From Streptomyces clavuligerus (GTDB lineage Bacteria > Actinomycetota > Actinomycetes > Streptomycetales > Streptomycetaceae), in NCBI RefSeq assembly GCF_005519465.1, contig NZ_CP027858.1, positions 4,712,001 to 4,776,000 on the forward strand: a stretch of DNA of 64,000 nucleotides, in the 5' to 3' direction. Of this stretch, positions 30,039 through 39,296 are shown piece after piece; the first letter of the stretch is position 1, and the number at the start of each line of letters is the position of its first letter. The notes below the pieces were generated by a model, which worked only from the letters and a program-made list of their open reading frames with translations, ran no database searches and was not told the DNA's origin. The translations under genes and the position numbers were made by a program.

Positions 30039-30983
30039 TCAGATCCGTACGTCGTCCGCTTCCGTTTCCCGCCGGGGCGCGCGGGCGGGCGGCACCGTCG
30101 CGGAGTCGGCGGCCGTGCACGCCCGGGCCCCGGCCCGTGCGCCCCCGGCCCCCGGCGGCTCGGCCCGCCGGGCCCGGTACCTCGCCAGCGGCCCGGCCAG
30201 CGCGGCCAGCACCACGAAGATCCCGATCGCGAGCAGCACGATCGTCGCGCCGGGGGGCACGTCCTGGTAGTACGAGGTGGTGGTGCCCGCGAGCGTCACG
30301 GCGACACCGATGCCGACCGCCAGGGCGAACGTGGCGCGGAACGAGCGGGAGATCTGCTGCGCCGCCGCGACGGGAACCACCATCAGGGCGCTGACCAGCA
30401 GCAGCCCCACGACCCGCATGGCGACCGAGATCGTGACCGCGGCCGTGACCGCGATCAGCAGATTCAGCGCCCGCACCGGCAGCCCGGTGACCCGGGCGAA
30501 CTCCTCGTCCTGGCTGACCGCGAAGAGCTGCTTGCGCAGCCCGACGCAGACCAGCAGCACGAAGAAGGCCAGCAGCGTGATCGCCAGCAGATCGGCGTCG
30601 GAGACGGTGGAGAGCGAACCGAAGAGGAAGGAGCCGAGGTCGCCGGTGGAGCCGGTGTCCGAGACATTGACCAGCAGCACACCGCCCGCCATGCCGCCGT
30701 AGAAGAGCATCGACAGCGCGATGTCGCCGCGCGTGCGCCCGTAGATCCTGATCAGCTCCATGATCACCGCACCGGCCACGGAGACCAGGGCGGCCGTCCA
30801 GATCGGGTTGGTGGAGAGCAGGAAGCCGAGGCCGACGCCGGTCATCGCCACATGGCCGATGCCGTCGCCCATCAGCGCCTGGCGGCGCTGCACCAGATAG
30901 ATGCCGATGGCGGGCGCGGTCACGCCGACCAGCAGGGCGGCGAGCAGCGCGCGCTGCATGAAGGCGGTTTCGAGGATTTCCAT
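30039..30983 (-). CDS. znuB: Zinc ABC transporter permease ZnuB
   Basis: 314-residue ABC-3 family permease with about eight membrane segments; it begins MEILETAFMQRALLAALLVG and has the family loop QRRQALMGDGIGHVAMTG near 32-50 and VLLVNVSDTGSTGDLG near 120. The C-terminus (about 275-314) is basic and disordered. It would form the membrane channel for zinc import. The start lies 5 bp after the znuC stop, so the genes form one operon. Confidence 0.93.
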   Translation of the reverse strand: MEILETAFMQRALLAALLVGVTAPAIGIYLVQRRQALMGDGIGHVAMTGVGLGFLLSTNPIWTAALVSVAGAVIMELIRIYGRTRGDIALSMLFYGGMAGGVLLVNVSDTGSTGDLGSFLFGSLSTVSDADLLAITLLAFFVLLVCVGLRKQLFAVSQDEEFARVTGLPVRALNLLIAVTAAVTISVAMRVVGLLLVSALMVVPVAAAQQISRSFRATFALAVGIGVAVTLAGTTTSYYQDVPPGATIVLLAIGIFVVLAALAGPLARYRARRAEPPGAGGARAGARACTAADSATVPPARAPRRETEADDVRI

Positions 30984-30988
30984 GTCCG

Positions 30989-31858
30989 TCAGGTCAGCAG
31001 TCCCGTGCGGAGCGGCTCATGGGCCGCGTGCGGATGTACGTGGTCGTGGCCGGGGAGGGCGTGCTGCCCGACGGCCTCCGGGGGCGGTCCGTCGTGGACC
31101 ACGCAGCCGTCGCGGAGGACCACGGCCCGGTCGATCAGCGGCTCGACGGCCCCCAGCTCATGGAGGACGAGGAGGACGGTGGTCCCGGCGGCCACCTGGT
31201 CGCGCAGGGTCTCGGCCAGGACCTCCTGGCTGGCCAGGTCGACGCCCGCCATCGGCTCGTCCATGATCAGCAGCTCGGGTTCGGCGGCGAGCGCGCGGGC
31301 GATCAGCACCCGCTGGTGCTGGCCGCCGGAGAGGGCGGCGACGGAGTCCCGGGCCCGGTCGCCGAGGCCCACCAGGTCGATGGCCCGGTCCACGGCGGCC
31401 CGGTCGGCGCGGGAGAGCAGGCCGAAGCGGGCGCGCGAGAGCCGCCCCGAGGAGACGACCTCGCGGATGGTCGCGGGCACTCCGCTCGCGGCGGTGGTGC
31501 GCTGGGGGACGTAGCCGACCCGGTGCCACTGGCGGAAGCGGCGCAGCGGGGTGCCGAAGAGGGAGATCTCGCCCTCGGAGAGGGGGACCTGCCCGATCGC
31601 GGCGCGCACGGCGGTGGACTTGCCGGAGCCGTTGGCGCCGAGCAGGGCCACGACCTCGCCGGGGGCCACGGCCAGATCCACGCCGCGCAGCACGGGGCGG
31701 GAGCCGAGCGAGGCCCGCGCCCCCCGGAGGGAGAGGACGGGTATGGCGGGGTCGTGCGCGGTCCTGTCACCCACCGTGGTCTCCGATCTCCGCTGGGTCC
31801 TGTCGGGTCCGGCCGGGCCGGTGGTGGTGCCGGGGGCGGCCGGGGCGGGCGCGGTCAC
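30989..31858 (-). CDS. znuC: Zinc ABC transporter ATP-binding protein ZnuC
   Basis: 289-residue ATPase. Walker A is GANGSGKST (about 74-82), the signature is LSGGQHQR, and Walker B is LLIMDEPMAG, followed by the H-loop VLHELGAV. The N-terminal 40 residues are Ala/Pro/Thr-rich and not conserved, so a later start is possible. GTG 31858 overlaps the znuA stop by GTGA, which supports translational coupling and this start. Confidence 0.92.
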   Translation of the reverse strand: MTAPAPAAPGTTTGPAGPDRTQRRSETTVGDRTAHDPAIPVLSLRGARASLGSRPVLRGVDLAVAPGEVVALLGANGSGKSTAVRAAIGQVPLSEGEISLFGTPLRRFRQWHRVGYVPQRTTAASGVPATIREVVSSGRLSRARFGLLSRADRAAVDRAIDLVGLGDRARDSVAALSGGQHQRVLIARALAAEPELLIMDEPMAGVDLASQEVLAETLRDQVAAGTTVLLVLHELGAVEPLIDRAVVLRDGCVVHDGPPPEAVGQHALPGHDHVHPHAAHEPLRTGLLT

Positions 31859-33177
31859 TTCGCCCCCAGCGCCTTCTGGAGCGCGGCCAGGTTGGCCCGC
31901 ATGACCTCCAGATAGTCCGAGCCGGGGGACTTGTCCGTGATCCCTTCGAGGGGGTCGAGGACGGCCGTGCGCATCCCGGTGTCGGCGGCGAGTGTCTTCG
32001 CCGTCCGGTCGCTGGCCAGGGTCTCGAAGAAGACCGTGGTCACCCCGTCCTGCTCCGCGATGGTCTGGAGCTGCTTGATCCGGGCGGGGCTGGGCTCGGC
32101 CTCCGGGCTGATGCCCGAGATGCCCTCCTGGATCAGTCCATAGCGCCCGGCGAGATGGCCGAAGGCGGAGTGGGTGGTGATGAAGGTCTTCGACTCGACG
32201 GTCCGCAGGCCCTCGCGGAAGGCGGTGTCCAGCTCGGTCAGCTCGTCCGCCAGCGTGTCCGCGTTGGCGCGGTAGGTGTCGGCGTGCTCGGGGTCGGCCT
32301 TCGCGAGCGCCGTGCCGACGCCCCGGGCCATCTCCGCGTACTTCACCGGGTCGAGCCAGAGGTGCGGATCGCCGCCGCCCGCGTGGTCGTGGCTGTGGCC
32401 GTCGTGGTCGCCGCCGCCGGTGGCCCCGGTGCTGTCGCTGCCATCGGTGCCGTCGGTTGCGGTGCCGGTCCCGCCGTGCGTGGCGCCGTCGGACCCGGTT
32501 CCGTGGTCGCCGTGATCGCCGTGGTCGTCCTGGCCGCTGTGACCGCCGTGGTCACCGTGGTCGCCGTGATCGGTGTGGTCGGTGTGGTCGGACTCCCCCT
32601 GGGCGCCCTGGGCGCCGTGGGCCTCATGGCCGGACCCGCCGTGGTCCGTGTGGTCCTCGTGCCCCGGGTGGTCGCCGTGCCCATCCTGCTTCCGCGGCTC
32701 CGCGGACTTCCTCTCCGGCTCCGCGGAAGGGGTGGCGGGCTCCGTGGCCGGGGCGGGCGCCGCCGACTTCCCGGCGGCGGACCCGGTGCGCTCCGGAGCC
32801 CCCGGGTCGCTCGCGGTGAGCGTGGCGGCGTCCGTCTTGTGCGCCACGTCCGCCTGCTCGATGGCCTTGTCCACGGCGGGCTGGATGCCCTTGAGGTGGA
32901 GAATCCAGCCCGCCTCGCCGAGTTGGGCGGTCTGGCGCGGGGTGAGTTCAAGATCGTGCGGCTCGACACCCGGCTTGGTCAGGGTGGAGACGGTCACATG
33001 CGCCCCGCCGACCCGCTCGGCGAGGAAGGTCATCGGATAGAACGACGCCGTCACCTTCAGCTTTCCGCCCTCCCGCCCGTCCCCGCCGTCGGTGAGGGAA
33101 CAGGCCGACACCGCCATCAGCCCGAGGGCGAGGGCCCCGGCGATGGCGGTGGTGCGTATGTGGCGTCGTACGTTCAT
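31855..33177 (-). CDS. znuA: Zinc-binding lipoprotein ZnuA with extended His-rich loop
   Basis: 440-residue substrate-binding protein of the cluster A-I metal ABC family. Signal peptide and lipobox end at VSAC (Cys 26). The first zinc ligand region is HDLELTPRQ (His 74). Residues 167-265 form a very long charged loop with 21 His among Asp and Gly (for example [13 protein letters not shown]), much longer than typical. The second lobe has PHLWLDP (272), [14 protein letters not shown] and the C-terminal [11 protein letters not shown]. The loop probably collects zinc. ATG 33177 is chosen for its clear signal peptide; ATG 33186 and 33195 are also in frame. Confidence 0.94.
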   Translation of the reverse strand: MNVRRHIRTTAIAGALALGLMAVSACSLTDGGDGREGGKLKVTASFYPMTFLAERVGGAHVTVSTLTKPGVEPHDLELTPRQTAQLGEAGWILHLKGIQPAVDKAIEQADVAHKTDAATLTASDPGAPERTGSAAGKSAAPAPATEPATPSAEPERKSAEPRKQDGHGDHPGHEDHTDHGGSGHEAHGAQGAQGESDHTDHTDHGDHGDHGGHSGQDDHGDHGDHGTGSDGATHGGTGTATDGTDGSDSTGATGGGDHDGHSHDHAGGGDPHLWLDPVKYAEMARGVGTALAKADPEHADTYRANADTLADELTELDTAFREGLRTVESKTFITTHSAFGHLAGRYGLIQEGISGISPEAEPSPARIKQLQTIAEQDGVTTVFFETLASDRTAKTLAADTGMRTAVLDPLEGITDKSPGSDYLEVMRANLAALQKALGAK

Positions 33178-33191
33178 GACAGTCATTTTCA
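33177..33191 (-). promoter_or_regulatory. Zur box 1 (znuA-proximal)
   Basis: TGACAGTCATTTTCA on the plus strand, an imperfect 15-bp palindrome like the actinobacterial Zur box (TGAAAATGATTTTCA-type, from memory). It abuts the znuA start codon, so Zur bound here would block transcription. Confidence 0.75.
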
Positions 33192-33198
33192 ACAAAAG

Positions 33199-33213
33199 TG
33201 GAAACGATTGTCA
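33199..33213 (-). promoter_or_regulatory. Zur box 2
   Basis: TGGAAACGATTGTCA, a second 15-bp Zur-like palindrome 22 bp (two helical turns) from box 1, on the same face. It lies in the znuA/glyS intergenic region, about 165 bp from glyS. Confidence 0.72.
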
Positions 33214-33376
33214 ACAAGCGGGGTGGGGGGTCCCTGGCCGGACCGGTCGTCCAGGGGCTCCCGCCAGCAGGGCAAACACCGTCCTTTGCCCGGGCAATCG
33301 ATTTGGTCCGAGGGGTACGGGCGCCGGTAACCTGAATCAATCGCCGTTCGCCGTCGTCATCAATGAAGAGAGCACC

Positions 33377-34762
<1,386 letters not shown>

Positions 34763-34807
34763 TCCCGCACCGGAGGGCCGGTCCCGCCGGCTGAATCCCG
34801 TACGCCG

Positions 34808-34847
34808 CCGCAGGCCGGCCGGGCCGTATCGCCCGGCCGGCCTGCGG
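34808..34847 (+). terminator. Strong terminator after glyS
   Basis: Perfect 16-bp stem (CCGCAGGCCGGCCGGG with its complement at 34832-34847), 8-nt loop, then TGTTTCCC. It starts 46 bp after the glyS stop. Confidence 0.85.
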
Positions 34848-34923
34848 TGTTTCCCGGTGTACCGCGGGCGCCACGGCGAAACGCGGATGCGGGCGGGGCG
34901 GCGGTGCGCGTACGCTCACCCGC

Positions 34924-34950
34924 ATGCTTCTCTTCCAGATCTACGAGTGA
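34924..34950 (+). CDS. Possible leaderless micro-ORF (8 codons)
   Basis: MLLFQIYE followed by TGA. A TACGCT hexamer at 34911-34916 ends 7 bases before the ATG, the spacing of a -10 element for a leaderless transcript. There is no good -35. It lies 78 bp before the small DUF6243-like gene and could be its leader. Weak evidence. Confidence 0.3.
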   Translation: MLLFQIYE

Positions 34951-35028
34951 GAGAGCGGCGGACCGGGTCCGTCCTCATCAGCGTCCGACGAAAGTCCCAG
35001 CCACTTCTCACCACGATGGGAGAGCCCC

Positions 35029-35265
35029 ATGGCCAAGAGCCGCAACAACCTGCTCGGCGTGGGCGGACAGCGCAAGAAGCTGTCCCGAGCCGATCAGCAG
35101 GGCAACGGCCCCTCGGGCCAGACCGACCGCAAGAACGCCGCGGACCAGAAGGCGGAGCTGCTGCGCCGGATGCGTGAGCGGAGCGGGGGCACGGCCGCCG
35201 CGGCCGGTACCGACGGCTCCACGGGTGCCTCCGGCCCCGCCGCCGACGGCGGCGCGAACGGCTGA
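35029..35265 (+). CDS. Small DUF6243-like protein
   Basis: 78 residues, very polar, with no Cys or membrane segment. It begins MAKSRNNLLGVGGQRKKLSR and includes ADQKAELLRRMRER, then an Ala/Gly/Thr-rich tail. It matches my memory of a small conserved Streptomyces family of unknown function (DUF6243). GGGAGA stands 7 bases before ATG 35029. Probably an intrinsically disordered cytosolic protein. Confidence 0.85.
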   Translation: MAKSRNNLLGVGGQRKKLSRADQQGNGPSGQTDRKNAADQKAELLRRMRERSGGTAAAAGTDGSTGASGPAADGGANG

Positions 35266-35278
35266 GGCAGCCCCGTAC

Positions 35279-35318
35279 CGACGGGCCCCCGGACCGATCC
35301 CGGTCCGGGGGCCCGTCG
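35279..35318. terminator. Bidirectional terminator, 18-bp stem
   Basis: 35279-35296 pairs perfectly with 35301-35318 around a 4-nt loop, followed by TTCTTC. It is 13 bp after the DUF6243-like gene and also faces the convergent beta-propeller gene. Confidence 0.88.
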
Positions 35319-35386
35319 TTCTTCACACATGCGTACGGTCGTACGGTCCTACCGGGCGGGGCCTCGCGGGGCAGCACACGACAACC

Positions 35387-35434
35387 GGTCCACCGGCCGG
35401 TCCATCAGTTGGTCCAACAGTTGGTCCATCAGCG
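35387..35434. repeat. 12-bp tandem repeat, four copies
   Basis: GGTCCAtCAGTT-type units at 35387, 35399, 35411 and 35423, with variation in the last half. They lie just beyond the stop codon of the beta-propeller gene, in its 3' untranslated region. Confidence 0.8.
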
Positions 35435-35447
35435 GGGACGGGACAGG

Positions 35448-36638
35448 TCAGCGCGGCAGTCGGGCCGCCGTCGGCAGCATGTCGCCGGACGTGGCGACGC
35501 CCACGGTCCACAGGGTCCGGCTCCCCGGTACCGAGGTGATCGACCGGACGGTCAGACCGGGGTCGGCGGCCTTCTCCCAGCGGCGGTTCGCGGCGTCCCA
35601 GCGCAGCAGCAGCGAGGCCGCGCCCTTGCCGCCGCCCGCCCACAGGGCGCCGTCGGAGGTCTCGGTCACGGACCGCAGCCTGCCGTCCGCGACCGCGGGC
35701 GTCTTCGGCTCGGTCCACGTCCGGCCGTCCCAGCGGGCGGTGTACGGGCGCTCGGTGCCGTCGGCGGCCACCGTGGCGCCGACCGCCCAGATCTCACCGG
35801 ACCGGGTCGCGGTGACACCGTTGAACCAGCGGTGCTCGCCCGCCCGTGCGGCCGGGAGCGTCGCCCGCTTCCAGGAGCTGCCGTTCCAGTGCAGGGCGAG
35901 GGCGGACTGCTTGCCTCCCTCGGGGGCGAAGGAGGCGCCCACGGCCCAGACGTTGTCGGCCGCGACGGCCTTCACCGCCGACAGCTCACCCGCGCCGACG
36001 TCCGGCAGGGGCTGGCGCTGCCAGGCTGTGCCGTTCCACCGCTGGACCGCGGGTGCGGCCACCTTGATGCTGCCCGGGCTGGTTATCGCCCGGCCTGCCA
36101 CCCAGACGGAGCCGTCCGGCGCGGTGTCCAGCGCGTCGGGGGTGACCTGGCCCGCGGGGTCGGCGGCCAGGGTGTGGTGCGTCCAGGAGGTCCCGTTCCA
36201 GTGCGCGGTCTGGGCCCCCGCCGCCCAGATGTCGTTCGCGGAACGCACCGACAGCGCCTGCGGCCAGAGGCCGGTGGGCAGCTTCGACTCCTCCCGCCAG
36301 GAGGTGCCGTTCCAGCGCAGGGCCACCGGCTCGCCGCCGGAGAGACCGATCAGCCGATAGCCGACGGCCCAGACGTTCGCGGCGTCCAGGCCGTCCACGG
36401 CGGTCAGATCGCCCTTCTTGACCGGGACCGCCGTGGCACGCCACGGGCCGTCGGCCGCGAGCGGGGCGGCGGCGGCCACCGGCGCGGTGGACGCCGGGCG
36501 GTCGGCGCCGATGTCCGCGGTGAGCAGACCGCCGGAGGCTATGGCCCCGGCTGTCAGCACCGCCGTCAGCACGGGCCACCGCAGGCCCTTCGCCTTTCTG
36601 CCCGTCGTCTGTGTCGTCGGGGTCCTCTGGGTCAGCAC
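35448..36638 (-). CDS. Exported beta-propeller (kelch/WD-like) protein
   Basis: 396 residues. After a polar start there is one hydrophobic segment (about 18-38, WPVLTAVLTAGAIASGGLL) serving as signal or anchor. The rest is a repeat protein with about six to seven blades marked by RWNGTSW, HWNGSSWKR, and NVWAVG/DIWAAG motifs, typical of large exported Streptomyces propellers of unknown role. GTG 36638 begins the coding part; upstream frame is unlikely coding because it overlaps the dioxygenase gene. It follows the intradiol dioxygenase-like gene by 44 bp and is probably cotranscribed. Confidence 0.82.
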   Translation of the reverse strand: MLTQRTPTTQTTGRKAKGLRWPVLTAVLTAGAIASGGLLTADIGADRPASTAPVAAAAPLAADGPWRATAVPVKKGDLTAVDGLDAANVWAVGYRLIGLSGGEPVALRWNGTSWREESKLPTGLWPQALSVRSANDIWAAGAQTAHWNGTSWTHHTLAADPAGQVTPDALDTAPDGSVWVAGRAITSPGSIKVAAPAVQRWNGTAWQRQPLPDVGAGELSAVKAVAADNVWAVGASFAPEGGKQSALALHWNGSSWKRATLPAARAGEHRWFNGVTATRSGEIWAVGATVAADGTERPYTARWDGRTWTEPKTPAVADGRLRSVTETSDGALWAGGGKGAASLLLRWDAANRRWEKAADPGLTVRSITSVPGSRTLWTVGVATSGDMLPTAARLPR

Positions 36639-36682
36639 GGCTCTGCTCTCTTCCTCTCCGCGGGGTGTGGGACGGGGGCCGG

Positions 36683-37432
36683 TCACGGGGCGGTGGTCTT
36701 GACGACGAAGTCGAAGGCGCCGGTGTACGCGCCGCCCGTGGGGCCTGCGAGGGCGATGAGGCAGGAGCGGTTGAAGAATTGGTCGGCCGCGTTGAGGGCG
36801 GCGAAGTCGCGCCCGTACGCCCGGGTGGTGTCCGGGAAGTAGATCTGGGTGATCAGCAGCGGTCCGCCGGGGGTCTGGACCCGGACATGGATGTGCGGGG
36901 TGCGGGTGCCCCAGCGGCCCGTGTAGTCCCGGGGGACGATCGTCCGCAGCCGGTAGGTGCCCCGTCCGGTGGCGTACTGATGGCTGCGGAGGGAGAAGCC
37001 GGAGGTGTCGTAGTCGCCGTTCTGGTCGCACTGCCAGAATTCGATCAGCGTGCCGGGCAGCGGGCGGCACGCGGTGTCGTAGACCGTTCCGGTCAGCACG
37101 AGTTCGACGCCCCGGGTACCGGGGGTCACCACATCGGTCCGCGCGGGGGACTCCGGCTTGAAGAGCGGCCCCTCTACCGCGGAGGGCGTCTCGTGGCCGC
37201 CGCACGCGGGGGTCAGGGGCACCGGGCGCCCGGCCCGGCGGGCCTCCTCCACCGAGGTCGTCGGCGCGGCGGCGGCCGAGGGGGTGAGCGCCGAGGCTCC
37301 CGCCGCGCCGATGGCGGCGGCGGTCACCGTGAGCGAACCGGTCCTGATGAAGGATCTGCGGGAGCCGGGCCGGGTGGTGCCGTCGGCGCCCGGGTCCTGT
37401 CCGGTCTGGCGGCCGGGGTGGTCGTCGTGCAT
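36683..37432 (-). CDS. Tat-exported intradiol dioxygenase-like protein
   Basis: 249-residue protein with a twin-arginine signal (SRRSFIRTGSLTVTAAAIG). The catalytic fold is the intradiol ring-cleavage dioxygenase beta-sandwich: EGPLFKPESP, FWQCDQNGDYDTSGF, YRLRTIVPRDYTGRWGTR and PHIHVRV, which supply the two Tyr and two His that bind Fe(III) in catechol/protocatechuate dioxygenases. Exported members act on unknown aromatic substrates in Streptomyces. ATG 37432 has GAGGAGAGAAG 7 bases upstream. Confidence 0.88.
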   Translation of the reverse strand: MHDDHPGRQTGQDPGADGTTRPGSRRSFIRTGSLTVTAAAIGAAGASALTPSAAAAPTTSVEEARRAGRPVPLTPACGGHETPSAVEGPLFKPESPARTDVVTPGTRGVELVLTGTVYDTACRPLPGTLIEFWQCDQNGDYDTSGFSLRSHQYATGRGTYRLRTIVPRDYTGRWGTRTPHIHVRVQTPGGPLLITQIYFPDTTRAYGRDFAALNAADQFFNRSCLIALAGPTGGAYTGAFDFVVKTTAP

Positions 37433-37634
37433 GGGGGTCTTCTCTCCTCGTTCGTCCGGGGGCGGTGGGGGGATGGTGAGCGCGGGTGAACGCCGAACAG
37501 AGGCGGGGCACCCCCGGGGACCCACGAACGTGTTGTATGAGGTGCCCCGCCTGTCCAGCGTGGCCGCCGGGGCGGAGCCGGGGATCGGTCACCTGGTCGG
37601 CCGGGTGTGCCGGTGACGCCACCGCGTTACGAAA

Positions 37635-37680
37635 CCGGAGGACCGGAGGACCGGAGGACCGGAGGACCGGAGGACCGGAG
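37635..37680. repeat. Octanucleotide tandem repeat CCGGAGGA, 5.75 copies
   Basis: Units at 37635, 37643, 37651, 37659, 37667 and a partial at 37675. It lies in the 490-bp region between the dioxygenase start and the lectin gene end. No gene is visible in that region. Confidence 0.92.
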
Positions 37681-37719
37681 CAACGGGGGAGGGCGGGGGA
37701 GATGTGTGGCGGGCACGCG

Positions 37720-37769
37720 GAAGACCTCCGGCACGGTGACGGTGGGCCGTCGTCGTGCCGGAGGTCTTC
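37720..37769 (-). terminator. Very stable composite hairpin after the lectin-like gene
   Basis: A perfect 16-bp stem (GAAGACCTCCGGCACG, 37720-37735, with 37754-37769) encloses a second 5-bp stem GACGG/CCGTC closed by a TGGG tetraloop, separated by a 2x2 internal loop. It lies about 155 bp beyond the stop of the leftward lectin-like gene. Confidence 0.82.
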
Positions 37770-37922
37770 GTGGCGCGGGTGCCTACGGGGTGCTCACCGG
37801 GTGCGTGCCGGATGCCCACCGGCTGTTCGCCGGGTGCTCGCCGGACGGGGGCCGTCCGGGTCGTCCGGGACGGCGCGGGACCCCGCCGGTACGGGCCCGG
37901 TGGGTGGTGTCCGGGCCGGTGG

Positions 37923-38996
37923 TCAGGGCCTGAGGGAGCCGTCCGTGCGGACCCACGGGCCCCAGCCGTTGTTGGGCACGGTCTGGGAGCGGTGGTAGAT
38001 GTCCCCGGCGCGGTTCACGCCGAACAGCTCGATCCGGCCGTCGGCGTTGACCTCGGAGGCCACCTGGGTGAGCCGGCCGTCCATCTGGCTCCAGCCGACC
38101 AGGGGCCCGCCCCGCCACTGCTGGTAGTTCTGGTAGATCGCGTCGCTCGCGTTGCTGCCGAAGATCTCCAGTCGGCCGTCGGCGTTGCGGGCCGCCGCGA
38201 TCGAGTCCAGCGAACCGGGGATCTGGTCCCAGCCGCCCCACGGGCCGCCCGGCCAGAGCTGGTAGCGGTGCCAGATCTGACCCGAGCTGTTCACCCCGTA
38301 GAGCTGGATGCGGCCGTCGAGGTTGGTCTCGGCCGCCACCTGGGTCAGTCCGCCGTCGAGTTGGGTCCAGCCGCTCCAGCCGCTGCCCGCGGCGACCTGC
38401 CAGCGGGTGTAGATGTCCCCGGCGCTGTTGGCGCCGAAGATCTGGAGCCGTCCGTCGGCGTTGCGGGCCGCCGCGATCGAGGTGAGGTTGCCGTCCATCC
38501 GCGACCAGCCCGACCAGGCCCCGCCCGGTGAGGTCTGCCAGCGGTGGTAGATGTCCCCGGCGCCGTTCACGCCGAACAGCTCGACCCGGCCGTCGGCGTT
38601 GGTCTCGGCGGCGACCGCCCGCAGGGCGCCGTCCAACCGGACCCAGCCGGACAGGGGGCCGCCCGGCGAGCTCTGCGCACGGGTGTAGACGTGGTCGGAG
38701 CTGTTGGTGCCGAAGATTTGGAGCCGTCCGTCGGCGTTGCGGGCGACCGCGATGGACGAGCCCCACAGCGGTACGGCCCGGGTGCCGGTGTCCCGCGCGG
38801 TTCCGGCCGCCGGGCCGGACGCGGCGGCGGGCGGCGCGCCGGTCGCCTCAGCCGCCCCGGCCGTCGCCGTCAGCCCCGGTGACACGACCAGGACGGCGGA
38901 GGCGGCGGCGAGTGCCAGCAGCCGTAACCGCAGCCGGTCCCGCAGACTTCTCCATGGGCCGGTCCGTCCCGTGATACGTGGGTGTGGTGTGCGCAC
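37923..38996 (-). CDS. Secreted PLL-like lectin beta-propeller
   Basis: 357 residues. The signal peptide ends near TAGAAEA (about 48). Mature sequence is six tandem 46-residue repeats built around NADGRLQIFG...IYTRWQ...GWSGW..LDG. Odd and even repeats alternate in signature (AARNADGR versus AAETNADGR), so the unit of duplication is a 92-residue pair, repeated three times. This pattern is known from PLL/tectonin-type lectins that bind fucose or methylated sugars. The GTG at 38996 is followed by a basic n-region; a later start is possible. Confidence 0.83.
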   Translation of the reverse strand: MRTPHPRITGRTGPWRSLRDRLRLRLLALAAASAVLVVSPGLTATAGAAEATGAPPAAASGPAAGTARDTGTRAVPLWGSSIAVARNADGRLQIFGTNSSDHVYTRAQSSPGGPLSGWVRLDGALRAVAAETNADGRVELFGVNGAGDIYHRWQTSPGGAWSGWSRMDGNLTSIAAARNADGRLQIFGANSAGDIYTRWQVAAGSGWSGWTQLDGGLTQVAAETNLDGRIQLYGVNSSGQIWHRYQLWPGGPWGGWDQIPGSLDSIAAARNADGRLEIFGSNASDAIYQNYQQWRGGPLVGWSQMDGRLTQVASEVNADGRIELFGVNRAGDIYHRSQTVPNNGWGPWVRTDGSLRP

Positions 38997-39296
38997 AGCG
39001 TGCCCTGCTTTCCGGTTCGAGAAGGTAAGAACGGGAACTCACGGGCCCGGAGCGGACAGCGGCTGCTCCGGGCGCCGGTTTCTCACTGACCTCACTGAGC
39101 CGAGAAGTGGAACGTGATGTCCCCCCGGCACCCCTGGGGACATCCGCCGTGCACGACGGCACCCCCCTGGGGCATGGTCTCCCCCTTGGGCAGCCCCCTG
39201 ACTGCCGCTAGAGCAGCAGCGTGACCGCACCACCCCCGCTTGTCGAGTTGGGTTCCAGCCACAGCCATTACCGGACAGGGGAGAGCGTCTGAGGGG
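38997..39296. other. Intergenic region with inverted repeats, no gene seen
   Basis: Between the lectin-like gene start and the end of the regulator. Contains inverted repeat GATGTCCCC/GGGGACATC (39116-39124, 39136-39144) and two copies of a GGCACCCC(C)TGGGG motif (about 39127-39140 and 39170-39177). These may terminate the regulator transcript or act upstream of the lectin gene. Confidence 0.5.
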
